Shown here piece by piece: positions 51,010 through 58,735 of a stretch of DNA of 64,000 nt. The first letter of the stretch is position 1. Every line of letters begins with the position of its first letter. Under the pieces are notes generated by a model. That model searched no databases. It was not told where the DNA came from and saw only the letters and a program-made list of their open reading frames with translations. The DNA is from Enterococcus sp. 9E7_DIV0242 (lineage in GTDB: Bacteria > Bacillota > Bacilli > Lactobacillales > Enterococcaceae): NCBI RefSeq assembly GCF_002140975.2, contig NZ_CP147247.1, positions 2,729,001 to 2,793,000 on the forward strand, in the 5' to 3' direction. Both the position numbers and the translations under genes were made by a program.

Positions 51010-51387
51010 ATGACAAAAGAATTAGGAAGCATGGAAACGCTAAAACAAAGCATGAAAAACATATATGGATTTCAAATCGTTGAAGAGGACGGGAAACAGT
51101 CCATTAAGTTGCCGGAAGCCGTTATGCCGGAATTTGTAAAAGAACGAATCCGATTTTTCACGAAATACAGAGAGGATGGCATGAACTTTTTCGGATGTCT
51201 TAACTGCATTCTTGCATATGACGAAGAAGAATGGAAAAAAGAGTTTGCTTTTGGTGCCTATGAAGAATGGCTACCAGTAACAGAAGAATTCAAGCAATGG
51301 CGAGATACTTACCATGCTGATCGTGGCGGAGAGGTAGCAGTAGCTATTTTATACGGAACTTGTGAGGAGGTTGAACACGATGATTAA
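51010..51387 (+). CDS. Phage hypothetical protein upstream of ssb
   Basis: 125 residues, [20 protein letters not shown], with AGGGAGGAACTAAGAA ahead. Visible parts are an acidic helical N-terminus and [40 protein letters not shown]. No recognised family. It sits between the replisome organizer and ssb with an 8-bp overlap into ssb, so a role in replication or annealing is likely by position. Confidence 0.65.
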   Translation: MTKELGSMETLKQSMKNIYGFQIVEEDGKQSIKLPEAVMPEFVKERIRFFTKYREDGMNFFGCLNCILAYDEEEWKKEFAFGAYEEWLPVTEEFKQWRDTYHADRGGEVAVAILYGTCEEVEHDD

Positions 51388-51883
51388 CAATGTTGTTCTA
51401 GTCGGGCGTCTCACCAAAGATCCCGATTTACGATATACCAGCAGCGGCTCAGCGGTCGCTACTTTTACACTAGCAGTAAACAGAAACTTCACGAATGCAA
51501 GTGGAAACCATGAAGCCGATTTCATCAATTGTGTAATATGGCGTAAACCTGCTGAAACTTTAGCGAACTATTCACGAAAAGGTACGTTGCTTGGAGTAGT
51601 TGGCAGAATACAGACACGATCCTATGACAATCCGCAAGGTCAAAGAGTTTACGTCACTGAGGTTGTAGTTGAGAATTTTCAGTTACTAGAATCTCGCTCA
51701 CAGAATGAGCAGAGAGGCGCCGAAGGAGCTTCACGGGGATTTAGCCAAACGCAACAGCAGAACACGCCAGAGAGCTTCCAACAAGCTCATGGAGCACAAG
51801 GGACATTACCGGGAACGGAAGTTCCGGAATTCGCTGGTAACGACACTGATAGTTCAGATGAATCAGATGATTTACCGTTTTAA
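51380..51883 (+). CDS. ssb: Single-stranded DNA-binding protein
   Basis: ATG 51380 follows GAGGAGGTTGAACACG; an in-frame ATG at 51362 is before that site. The 167-residue SSB has the OB fold ([73 protein letters not shown]), a Gln/Ser-rich linker and the acidic tip [10 protein letters not shown] that recruits partner proteins. It coats single strands during phage replication and recombination. Confidence 0.96.
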   Translation: MINNVVLVGRLTKDPDLRYTSSGSAVATFTLAVNRNFTNASGNHEADFINCVIWRKPAETLANYSRKGTLLGVVGRIQTRSYDNPQGQRVYVTEVVVENFQLLESRSQNEQRGAEGASRGFSQTQQQNTPESFQQAHGAQGTLPGTEVPEFAGNDTDSSDESDDLPF

Positions 51884-51898
51884 GAGAGGTGCCTACAA

Positions 51899-52192
51899 AT
51901 GGATAAAAAACTAAAAAGAGAATTGTTTAAAGAGAACTGTTTAGCAGCGGAAATGAGAGACGAAAGAGCGTTGGAAATTGTTCGAGCAGTCTCTAAAGAA
52001 TCTGGAAAAGTTGGCAGAAAAGGTGTCAAGGTAAGAATCATCTACAAGAATGGTAAATATAAAGATTATCGGACAATTTCTGAGTGTGCTCGACATACTG
52101 GAAAGTCGGAAACAGGTATTAAATATTGTCTGGATCATAGAACAAAAGACAAGCTAGGGCGACGATTTGAGTTTGTAGAGGAGGACGATTGA
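51899..52192 (+). CDS. Phage protein with NUMOD1-like DNA-binding C-terminus
   Basis: 97 residues; AGAGAGGTGCCTACAA precedes the ATG. The C-terminal half (YRTISECARHTGKSETGIKY, CLDHRTKDKLGRRFEF) resembles the NUMOD1 helix-turn-helix found in homing endonucleases, but there is no nuclease domain. The N-terminus is charged and helical. It may be a small regulator or a remnant of a homing gene. Function unproven. Confidence 0.55.
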   Translation: MDKKLKRELFKENCLAAEMRDERALEIVRAVSKESGKVGRKGVKVRIIYKNGKYKDYRTISECARHTGKSETGIKYCLDHRTKDKLGRRFEFVEEDD

Positions 52193-52495
52193 ATGATTAA
52201 ACGAATCAGAGACATTGAACATCTAAGATTAATTTACACAGCTGATAAACCTAAAAATAATTGTGGCGATGTTATAGACGGAAAACTAGTCAGAGCATTT
52301 GCATGTACATCGAGTCCTTTAATGTTCCTGGATAAAGAAGGCAGAAAAATTGTAACGAACGAATGGTTCGTTAATCACAATAACGAGCTGATTTATGATA
52401 TCAAGAAAAATAACTGGGTAAATATGGATATGTACAGTGATAACAAATCTACTGTGACGGACAATATTTACTATTTGGAGAGTGAAGCGGAATGA
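52193..52495 (+). CDS. Phage hypothetical protein
   Basis: 100 residues beginning MIKRIRDIEHLRLIYTADKP. The ATG follows directly on the preceding TGA, with GAGGAGGACGATTGA ahead. The middle reads FACTSSPLMFLDKEGRKIVT and the end is acidic. No family recognised. It is part of a run of coupled small early genes and ends in ATGA overlap with the next. Confidence 0.6.
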   Translation: MIKRIRDIEHLRLIYTADKPKNNCGDVIDGKLVRAFACTSSPLMFLDKEGRKIVTNEWFVNHNNELIYDIKKNNWVNMDMYSDNKSTVTDNIYYLESEAE

Positions 52496-52788
52496 AAGAA
52501 CATCAAAAAGTAGTATTAAATTATCTTAAGAAGTTGCACACCGAAAAGAACCCGCCGTTCCTAATATTTACCCGCTTTGGCTGGGAACACTTCGGGGCAG
52601 AATTGCCGGAGGATGTAGCTGAAAACTATCGAAAATTCAATGATGAAGAAGAGTTCGAAGTGTTGAGAGAATTTTGTGAATGGGGTTTAGAGGTTACAGT
52701 GGAAGTTGATACCTCAGAAGCAAAAGCAGCCTTTGACGATATGTTTGATGATAGCGTGCATAAGTTTATGAGGAGTGAAGTGGAATGA
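52492..52788 (+). CDS. Phage hypothetical protein
   Basis: 98 residues, MKEHQKVVLNYLKKLHTEKN, overlapping the previous stop by four bases, with GAGAGTGAAGCGGA ahead. Helical N-terminus, FTRFGWEHFGAELPEDVAEN in the middle and an acidic C-terminus. No recognised family. Translationally coupled within the small-gene cluster. Confidence 0.6.
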   Translation: MKEHQKVVLNYLKKLHTEKNPPFLIFTRFGWEHFGAELPEDVAENYRKFNDEEEFEVLREFCEWGLEVTVEVDTSEAKAAFDDMFDDSVHKFMRSEVE

Positions 52789-53165
52789 GAGAAATAAAGT
52801 TTCGGGCATTTGTAAAAGATACTAAAAAGATGTTCCCTGTTCATAGTCTAGAATTCTCTAGTCTGGAAGAGCAGCCGGTTGAAGTATCAGGATGCGGCAA
52901 TGTGGATTGCGGAACATGTACTGATTTTTATGAGTTGGAGCAAGTTGAACTCATGCAATACACAGGCACAAAAGACAAGAACGACGTGGAGATTTATGAA
53001 AAAGATTACGTCCGTTTTGGCGGGATTATAGCCCTTGTTGTGTGGAGTGATAAGTATTGTCAATTCAGACTTGATGATGGAACAGCAACTATATCTCTAA
53101 ATATTCATCACAAAAGCGATTATGAAGTCATCGGCAACATATGCGAAAATCCTGAGTTGCTATGA
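52785..53165 (+). CDS. YopX-family phage protein
   Basis: 126 residues. The start MREIKFRAFVKDTKKMFPVH, the middle VELMQYTGTKDKNDVEIYEK, DYVRFGGIIALVVWSDKYCQ and the end YEVIGNICENPELL are the standard YopX signature: the IKFRAWD-like start, the TGLKDKNG-like turn and the IGNIYENPEL end. YopX proteins are common in phages of Firmicutes and their role is unknown. Overlaps both neighbours by ATGA. Confidence 0.9.
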   Translation: MREIKFRAFVKDTKKMFPVHSLEFSSLEEQPVEVSGCGNVDCGTCTDFYELEQVELMQYTGTKDKNDVEIYEKDYVRFGGIIALVVWSDKYCQFRLDDGTATISLNIHHKSDYEVIGNICENPELL

Positions 53166-53341
53166 ATGAGGATTTAACTGAAAACGACAAAGAAATTATC
53201 CTGTATTTCAAAATGATTCAAAAACTATCCAACGATGTATCTGAGCTGGTCGCTACAGATGATTTTATGATGACGGGTGTTTTAGAATCAATTGAAAAAC
53301 AGATAGATTTCATCAAGGATATTTATAAAACAGATTTTTAG
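53162..53341 (+). CDS. Small phage protein (59 aa)
   Basis: MNEDLTENDKEIILYFKMIQ to IEKQIDFIKDIYKTDF, acidic and helical. Its ATG overlaps the YopX stop (ATGA). Tight coupling and even codon use support it as a real gene of unknown function. Confidence 0.55.
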   Translation: MNEDLTENDKEIILYFKMIQKLSNDVSELVATDDFMMTGVLESIEKQIDFIKDIYKTDF

Positions 53342-53352
53342 GAGGCTGAGAA

Positions 53353-54288
53353 ATGAGTAAGGTAGATGAAAATATAGGGAAATACAAAGCAAAATTTGAA
53401 AATTGCATGAGCTATATAAAAGGAAAACGAGCATGCATGGCTTCTAAAATTCCTGAGATCAAGAGAGAGGCAGAACTTCTTAAGGAAGTAATTGATGATT
53501 TTGAAGAAATCCGAGTGGGACAGGAAGAAACGCGACTCAGCATCACCGATACACTTGATGTGATTGATGATTCTGTAAAATACAATAATCTTCAAAAAAG
53601 CTTCAAAAGTGCTTGTAATAAATCAGCTGATGAAGTGTTAGACGAGGTTATCAAATATGGCCCACCTTCAGTGCTGCAAGCAGAGCAGGAAGAGCTGCAG
53701 AAGAAAGCTGATAAGTTTGATGAACTGAGTGATGCCGAATGGGATGAAGATGATGTCATCTTGATTATGACTGAGTTTCACGATGAGTATTTAGTCGACA
53801 GCGAAAACTCTGTGGAAATAAGTATCAAATATGCTCATAAGATCATTGAGCTGTTCCAAGTGGGTGTAGCAGCTGAAATTAAAAGGCAGAACAAGCCTGT
53901 CAAACTACCGGGATTCATCGTCGCAACAATGAAAAACTATGATTCACTTCAATATATGCTAACCGAGGAATATTATAGCGATTGCGATTCTTCCGAAGAA
54001 ATTTTTGATGACAGTGTGTACTGCTGGATTGCTGATAATTTTGATTTGCTGTGTCGTGCTTGGATTACTGGTAACTACACAACAAAGCAGGAACCGAAAT
54101 ACATGGTGATATTTATTGAATCAGAAGATGATCGACAAATTCTTTTTAGAAAAGGGAAGGAATACGAGGTTGATTTTGAATCCAACAATGAAGGGTATTG
54201 GGAGCAGCATTTTACTGAGAAAGAGATTAAGGCGCTAAATAAGAATGTTTGGTCACTTGCAGAAGAAATAGAGGAGGAAACAAAATGA
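53353..54288 (+). CDS. DUF1642-type phage protein with helical N-terminus
   Basis: 311 residues; TTAGGAGGCTGAGAA precedes the ATG. The N-terminal half is helical and acidic. The C-terminal part (IADNFDLLCRAWITGNYTTK; PKYMVIFIESEDDRQILFRK; FTEKEIKALNKNVWSLAEEI) fits DUF1642, a family limited to Gram-positive phages and without known function. It is longer than typical DUF1642 proteins (about 150-200), apparently through the N-terminal extension. Stop overlaps the next ATG. Confidence 0.75.
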   Translation: MSKVDENIGKYKAKFENCMSYIKGKRACMASKIPEIKREAELLKEVIDDFEEIRVGQEETRLSITDTLDVIDDSVKYNNLQKSFKSACNKSADEVLDEVIKYGPPSVLQAEQEELQKKADKFDELSDAEWDEDDVILIMTEFHDEYLVDSENSVEISIKYAHKIIELFQVGVAAEIKRQNKPVKLPGFIVATMKNYDSLQYMLTEEYYSDCDSSEEIFDDSVYCWIADNFDLLCRAWITGNYTTKQEPKYMVIFIESEDDRQILFRKGKEYEVDFESNNEGYWEQHFTEKEIKALNKNVWSLAEEIEEETK

Positions 54289-54539
54289 ATGGGCGTTGGT
54301 TAGTGTATTCACCAGATGGAGATATAGAATGCATCGGAAGTAGAGAGGAATGTTTGCCTGTCTATGAAGAGGCTGTTGAGTTCTATACGTCAGGTGATTT
54401 TTCAGAAATAGACGAAAGCGATGAGGGCTACCAAGTGATTCTCGCAAAGCTAGACACCGCTTCTGGATGGTTTGAGAATCCGGAAGGTACATTTTCATTT
54501 GAAGAACACAGTGGAACAGATTTTGATGACGAAAAATGA
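54285..54539 (+). CDS. Phage hypothetical protein
   Basis: 84 residues from ATG 54285 (MNGRWLVYSPDGDIECIGSR), with AGAGGAGGAAACAAA ahead and ATGA overlap with the DUF1642 gene. Very acidic C-terminus (TFSFEEHSGTDFDDEK). An upstream frame from 54249 is not preferred. No recognised family. Confidence 0.6.
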   Translation: MNGRWLVYSPDGDIECIGSREECLPVYEEAVEFYTSGDFSEIDESDEGYQVILAKLDTASGWFENPEGTFSFEEHSGTDFDDEK

Positions 54540-54570
54540 ACTGTTTCCAAAATGGAAATAGCCACAATAA

Positions 54571-54602
54571 AAGTGGTACGTGTAGTAAATGCACGTGCCA
54601 CT
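54571..54602 (+). promoter_or_regulatory. Hairpin directly upstream of a ribosome binding site
   Basis: AGTGGTACGTG (54571-54581) pairs with CACGTGCCACT (54592-54602, one G-U pair), ending 2 nt before AAGGAGG of the next gene. It could punctuate transcription or processing, or control translation. A smaller hairpin (TTTCC/GGAAA) lies just before it. Confidence 0.5.
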
Positions 54603-54616
54603 AAGGAGGAAAAACA

Positions 54617-55468
54617 ATGAAAGTAAATCTATCAAGAGCAAATGTATACCATGTCGATGATTGTGATTATGTAGTAGCTGCTACAGCTGAACAGGCGTGT
54701 GAGTGGTCTAAAAATGAATATGGCGAGGATTGCGGAAACTGCGCACATATCGTCGATGCAACTAAGAAGGACTTTTTAGATACAGAAATCGAAGTAACGG
54801 GAGATGTGATTCTTGAGTATTTTAAAAGGAATACAGGCAAGAGCATAGGAGGACTGACGATGACAGAACAGAAGAAAGTTAAAGTTCACATTGAAACTGG
54901 CTATGCAAACGGAGATATTACTGATGAATTGGAAGTATCAGCTCAGACTTCAAGAGAAGAAGCCGAGGAGATTGCGCGCGATATATTCAATAATAATGTT
55001 AGTTGGGGATGGAATGAAGAAGATTTTAAGCCAGCCGTTCAAGAAGCAAAAGTCGGGGAGTATTACACCGATGCCAAAAGGGCGATGGTTTACAGAATCG
55101 AGAAAATTAATGGATCGAGTGAAACTATAGATGTTATTTTGTTAACCAAGGAAAGAGTGATTATCACTGATTTATTTTTTGGTTATGATCTTACAGGAGA
55201 TAGACCAGCAACCACAGAGGAAATCGCACTCTTCAAACGTGCAGAGCATTTTCACAGCAAAGGTAGAAAGCTGAATGAGTTTGAAGTCTTCGATTTTGCA
55301 TTAGTGACTAAAATACGAACAGTTTTCAGAGTCAAAGATGTTTATTCTAGAAATGATGTACCCTTTATAGGCGATCACGATGCAGAGTTAGAATTTCCTG
55401 TATCTGAATGCGTGATCTTTATGACAGCGGAAGAACTGGAAGCAGCAACGCAGGAGGCTAGGGGATGA
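54617..55468 (+). CDS. Phage hypothetical protein (two-part, DUF7167-like middle)
   Basis: 283 residues, AAGGAGGAAAAACA ahead. The N-terminal about 75 residues (MKVNLSRANVYHVDDCDYVV, NCAHIVDATKKDFLD) look like a separate small phage protein. From an internal ATG (MTEQKKVKVHIETGYANGDI, about residue 81) a second unit begins, with a conserved-looking NNVSWGWNEEDF stretch as in small DUF7167-type phage proteins. The last 120 residues (VYRIEKINGSSETIDVILLT) are another beta-rich unit. It may be a fusion of three small early genes. Function unknown. Confidence 0.6.
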   Translation: MKVNLSRANVYHVDDCDYVVAATAEQACEWSKNEYGEDCGNCAHIVDATKKDFLDTEIEVTGDVILEYFKRNTGKSIGGLTMTEQKKVKVHIETGYANGDITDELEVSAQTSREEAEEIARDIFNNNVSWGWNEEDFKPAVQEAKVGEYYTDAKRAMVYRIEKINGSSETIDVILLTKERVIITDLFFGYDLTGDRPATTEEIALFKRAEHFHSKGRKLNEFEVFDFALVTKIRTVFRVKDVYSRNDVPFIGDHDAELEFPVSECVIFMTAEELEAATQEARG

Positions 55469-55584
55469 ACATATTTGAATTCATGGGAGAGCATCCTATA
55501 CTCACGGTTTTCATCGTATTCATGATGTATTACGCAATTTTGAATATTTGCCAAGCGATTGTTTTGAGAAAGAAAGGGGAGTAA
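55465..55584 (+). CDS. Small membrane protein (39 aa)
   Basis: MNIFEFMGEHPILTVFIVFM, single TM helix, then QAIVLRKKGE. CAGGAGGCTAGGGG site; ATGA overlap with the previous gene. Unknown function. Confidence 0.55.
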   Translation: MNIFEFMGEHPILTVFIVFMMYYAILNICQAIVLRKKGE

Positions 55585-55586
55585 CA

Positions 55587-55775
55587 ATGTTGAACAAAGA
55601 AAATATCTTAGGTTTCATAGCGGATCATCAAGAAGAAATTGACGAGCTGGAGAAAGAACTAACAGGAATTACAAATGAAAATGTAATAAATGCAGTCCAA
55701 CAACGATTGAGTTATCTGCGTGATAATAAATACCACTATGAACTGCAAGCGAGAGCATGGAAGCTTATTGACTAA
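55587..55775 (+). CDS. Small phage protein (62 aa)
   Basis: ATG 55587, two bases after the preceding stop, with AAAGGGGAGTAACA ahead. MLNKENILGFIADHQEEIDE and NAVQQRLSYLRDNKYHYELQ suggest a helical hairpin. An upstream in-frame start at 55548 overlaps the membrane-protein gene and is less likely. No family. Confidence 0.55.
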   Translation: MLNKENILGFIADHQEEIDELEKELTGITNENVINAVQQRLSYLRDNKYHYELQARAWKLID

Positions 55776-55798
55776 ATAAATCGAAAGGAGTCGGAGGT

Positions 55799-56761
55799 TT
55801 GCCGGCCGGCATGAAAGATATCTTTACTCCTTTTGTGAATAATATGACACTACAGATTTTAGAATTGTTCGGCGGTATTGGATCGCCATTTAAAGCCTTA
55901 TTGAATTTAGGCATAAAAACAAAGTCAATTGATTATGTTGAAAAAGACGAAAAGGCAGTAAGAAGCTACAACGCGATGTTTTCTGAACATCAAAAATATA
56001 CAACTCAATCTGTTGTGGGATGGAATTTGAAGCCTGATATTCTCGTACATGGCAGCCCATGCCAAGATATCAGTATTGCCGGTTTACAAAAAGGAGCCGA
56101 CGAAGGAAGCGAAACCCGATCAAGCCTTATGTGGGAAACAATCAGAATTATTCAGCAGTTCGGAAAATGGCGTCCGCCAGTTGTGATTTGGGAGAATGTA
56201 AAAGGCGTGCTTCATAAACGGATGCGAAAGAACTTCAACAGATATCTTGAGGAGATGGAACGAATGGGGTATTCGAATAGTTTCAAGGTTCTGGATGCTC
56301 GCGATTTTGGACTACCACAAGCGAGGGAAAGAGTTTTTATTATCTCTACGCTAGGACAACAATTTAACTTTGAATTATTGGGAAAAACACCAATGAAAAA
56401 TATCGCATCTTTTTTGGAAGATAGCAATAGCGTAAAAGAAGTTTATACGGTCACTCAGCCGAGCATACTATCAGTGATAGGCAAGAAAGGGATTAAGAGG
56501 GCGACTATTATTGAAGATTTCGCCTATACTATCACCACGAGACAAGACCGAAGTCCAGCGCAAATTATTGATTGTGGGGATCATTACAGATATCTCACAG
56601 AATTGGAATGCTGGCGGTTGCAAGGGTATAGTGATGAAGATTTCTACAAAGCAGCGTCAGTACATGAACGGAGAGGGCGGTTTATCATGCCTCTTTATAA
56701 ACAGAGTGGCAACAGTATACCGGTACCGATATTTGAAAGTATTTTCGAGGTGCTGCTATGA
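55799..56761 (+). CDS. DNA (cytosine-5-)-methyltransferase, orphan phage type
   Basis: Called from TTG 55799 (AAAGGAG 8 bp ahead; ATG 55811 is an alternative); 320 residues. C5-methylase motifs in order: I in LQILELFGGIGSPFKALLNL, IV with catalytic Cys in VHGSPCQDISIAGLQ, VI in VVIWENVKGVLHK, VIII in GLPQARERVFIISTL, then IX/X in YRYLTELECWRLQGYSDEDF and YKQSGNSIPVPIFESIF. It methylates cytosine in a DNA motif I cannot name. No restriction enzyme is adjacent, so it probably protects phage DNA from host restriction. Overlaps the next methylase by ATGA. Confidence 0.93.
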   Translation: MPAGMKDIFTPFVNNMTLQILELFGGIGSPFKALLNLGIKTKSIDYVEKDEKAVRSYNAMFSEHQKYTTQSVVGWNLKPDILVHGSPCQDISIAGLQKGADEGSETRSSLMWETIRIIQQFGKWRPPVVIWENVKGVLHKRMRKNFNRYLEEMERMGYSNSFKVLDARDFGLPQARERVFIISTLGQQFNFELLGKTPMKNIASFLEDSNSVKEVYTVTQPSILSVIGKKGIKRATIIEDFAYTITTRQDRSPAQIIDCGDHYRYLTELECWRLQGYSDEDFYKAASVHERRGRFIMPLYKQSGNSIPVPIFESIFEVLL

Positions 56762-57540
56762 AACGAATACTAAACTATCCAGGTAGCAAATGGCGGCTCG
56801 CTGATATCATCATAGAAAATATTCCACCACACACAACTTACCTTGAACCGTTTTTCGGCAGTGGCGCAGTGTTCTTCTCAAAGGACCGATCGCAGATTGA
56901 AACAATCAACGACTTGAATGAACGAGTGTATAACTTTTTCAAGGTTTGTAGAGAGCAACCGGAGCAGTTGGCGAAACTTACCTACCTCACACCACATAGC
57001 AGACAAGAACAACAATTGAGCGATAAAGATGGCGGAAGTGAATTAGAAAGGGCTAGAAAGTTCCTAGTTCAATCATGGCAGACTGTCGGAGGAGTTCAGA
57101 GGCATAAGAGCGGTTGGCGTTCAAACATTGACAAGATCGGCGGTAAACTCCACGAATGGAATGAGATACCGGAAAGAATCATGGAAGTAGCTGACCGACT
57201 AAAAGATGCACAGATAGAAAATCAAGATGCAGTCAAACTGCTACAGCGTTACAGTAGAAAAGACGTTTTCGCATATGTTGATCCACCTTATCTGCTTTCA
57301 ACCCGTAAATGTCGATATTATGAAACTGACATGGAAGACGAGCAGCAACCAGAACTTTTAGAAGTCCTTAGAGATTTTGAAGGAAAGTTTATTCTTTCCG
57401 GCTATGCCAACGAACTGTATGACGAGATATTGAAAGACTGCTATAAAGTCTATATCAATGCTCAGGCAGAAGGTGGCCAGAGTCGCACAGAAGTCTTATG
57501 GATGAACTACGAGCCAAGCGGTCAAATGACTTTGCTATAA
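56758..57540 (+). CDS. DNA adenine methyltransferase (Dam/D12 class)
   Basis: 260 residues. N-terminal PGSKWRLADIIIENIPPHTT carries the AdoMet-binding motif of D12 methylases (usually G-G-K/S), YLEPFFGSGAVFFSKDRSQI motif I and DLNERVYNFFKVCREQPEQL; the catalytic motif is DPPY in VFAYVDPPYLLSTRKCRYYE. It methylates N6-adenine. It is coupled to the cytosine methylase and has no endonuclease partner, which again suggests anti-restriction. Full length for the class (about 260-280). Confidence 0.94.
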   Translation: MKRILNYPGSKWRLADIIIENIPPHTTYLEPFFGSGAVFFSKDRSQIETINDLNERVYNFFKVCREQPEQLAKLTYLTPHSRQEQQLSDKDGGSELERARKFLVQSWQTVGGVQRHKSGWRSNIDKIGGKLHEWNEIPERIMEVADRLKDAQIENQDAVKLLQRYSRKDVFAYVDPPYLLSTRKCRYYETDMEDEQQPELLEVLRDFEGKFILSGYANELYDEILKDCYKVYINAQAEGGQSRTEVLWMNYEPSGQMTLL

Positions 57541-57573
57541 AACTGCGTATATAACTAAGAGGAGGTCGAGAGA

Positions 57574-57822
57574 ATGGAATTAACTGAATTTGAAAAGGAA
57601 ATGTATAAAAATGCTACTGCGTCTATGGAGTCTGTATGTCGGCAGTTAGAATTGTTTGAAATTCAAGTATTGCCGGCTGATACAGTGCTTAAGCATATTA
57701 GAAATCAAGTTAATGAATTTAAAGAGGTCGAGCAATCGTTGATCGAGAAATATCGCGATTGTCCAATAATGGACACAATCAACGCAGAACTAAACGAAAG
57801 AGTGAAACGTAATGAGCTATAG
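57574..57822 (+). CDS. Phage hypothetical protein
   Basis: 82 residues, MELTEFEKEMYKNATASMES, acidic and helical (NQVNEFKEVEQSLIEKYRDC). AGGAGGTCGAGAGA precedes the ATG. Unrecognised; lies between the methylases and the late regulator. Confidence 0.6.
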   Translation: MELTEFEKEMYKNATASMESVCRQLELFEIQVLPADTVLKHIRNQVNEFKEVEQSLIEKYRDCPIMDTINAELNERVKRNEL

Positions 57823-57901
57823 CATGTTTATCACGTTACTGGCAGTCGGAATTATTGCGATGTTTGTGTATGTTGCTTATAGAGAGAAGAAAGGAGACTG
57901 A
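57812..57901 (+). CDS. Very small membrane protein (29 aa)
   Basis: MSYSMFITLLAVGIIAMFVY followed by VAYREKKGD: one TM helix and a basic tail. It overlaps the previous gene end by 11 bp and stops 5 bp before the next start. A ribosome site is weak (AAAGAGTGAAACGTA). Tentative. Confidence 0.4.
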   Translation: MSYSMFITLLAVGIIAMFVYVAYREKKGD

Positions 57902-57905
57902 CGAT

Positions 57906-58325
57906 TTGAGAAAATCAACGTTTAATTATATCAAGGATATCCTAGCGGATTATCCGGAGACAGACGAACATATTCGAAAACGTGAAGAAGAACTACGTTA
58001 TCCATATCGTGAGTCTGACATCAATAGAGACATCAAGGGAACAAAAGCCAGTTATGATGTTCAAGATAATCTGATGATTACGATTGAGCAGGATAAGAGA
58101 TTGGCAGGCCTTGAGAGGAACAAGAGAGCCGTTGCTGATACCTTAGAAGAGTTTGATAAGGACACAGAAGTGATTATTAGAGAGTTGTACATGAAGAAAC
58201 GCCCGAAATATACAATGCAAGGATTGGTTGTGAATGGGTTGATATACTGCAGTAGGAGAAAAGCATTCGATTTAAGAGATGACTTCTTTAAAGAAGTAGC
58301 AAGCAAACTTAATTTAAATATGTAA
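57906..58325 (+). CDS. RinA/DUF722- or ArpU-type phage late transcription regulator
   Basis: TTG start at 57906 (AAAGGAG 7 bp ahead); 139 residues. Features: KSTFNYIKDILADYPETDEH, IRKREEELRYPYRE, MITIEQDKRLAGLERNKRAV and VIIRELYMKKRPKYTMQGLV followed by a sigma-4-like helix-turn-helix (YCSRRKAFDLRDDFFKEVAS). This layout (YPETD start, KR-rich middle, terminal HTH) matches the RinA/DUF722 activators of late genes; ArpU is a related alternative. It lies just before the late, packaging and head block, as such activators do. An inverted repeat TTGATA-N9-TATCAA follows at 58362-58382. Confidence 0.8.
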   Translation: MRKSTFNYIKDILADYPETDEHIRKREEELRYPYRESDINRDIKGTKASYDVQDNLMITIEQDKRLAGLERNKRAVADTLEEFDKDTEVIIRELYMKKRPKYTMQGLVVNGLIYCSRRKAFDLRDDFFKEVASKLNLNM

Positions 58326-58361
58326 ATTTGCACTTTCTTTGCACTTTCGACCCTAATTTCC

Positions 58362-58382
58362 TTGATAAAATGGTAGTATCAA
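58362..58382. promoter_or_regulatory. Inverted repeat and tandem TTGCACTTTC upstream of the structured RNA
   Basis: TTGATA and TATCAA flank 9 bp. Immediately before it TTTGCACTTTC is repeated in tandem (58327-58349). Both lie between the late regulator and the structured RNA/head block, where a RinA/ArpU-type activator should bind to start late transcription. Confidence 0.5.
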
Positions 58383-58386
58383 AAAG

Positions 58387-58670
58387 TTTAAACATCACAG
58401 GAGATCACGTAAACAGGAAAAGCTCTGTTGATGTTTAGCTTGTAGTCGCTCGCAGATTGAACTTATTCCAAAATAAAATTAAGGTAGGTGTATTCCTTCT
58501 ACTTAAATCTACATCAATCTGTGAGCGATTAAATGAACAGAACCTCGCACTCTCTGAGTACCAAGCGAGGACAGGAATTAGAAGGCCGGTATGGCTGCGG
58601 TGTATCTGGCGAATAAAGCAAGTTCGATTCTTGCATACGCTGTTAATTAGATCGCTTAGGCGGTCTTTTT
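58387..58670 (+). ncRNA. Candidate structured phage RNA with tRNA-like acceptor/T-arm module
   Basis: About 285 nt without a good ORF but with successive stems. P1 TAAACATCACAG (58389-58400) pairs with CTGTTGATGTTTA (one bulge). P2 TCGCTCGCAGATTG (58446-58459) pairs with CAATCTGTGAGCGA (58515-58528), 14 bp with one G-U. P3 is CCTCGC/GCGAGG (58543-58570). Then comes a tRNA-like half: stem GGTGTAT/ATACGCT (58599-58605 / 58635-58641) enclosing a canonical T-arm GCAAG-TTCGATT-CTTGC (58618-58634), with only 12 nt where D and anticodon arms would be. A terminator follows (GATCGC-TTAG-GCGGTC-TTTTT, 58650-58670). Confidence 0.6.
58650..58670 (+). terminator. Intrinsic terminator closing the structured RNA
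   Basis: GATCGC/GCGGTC (one U-G pair) with loop TTAG and five T residues. Confidence 0.7.
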
Positions 58671-58735
58671 GCTTTGATTAAGGAACTGACCGGGGGCCTT
58701 TTATTCTAGCCGCCCCACGGAGAGGAGAAAACCAG

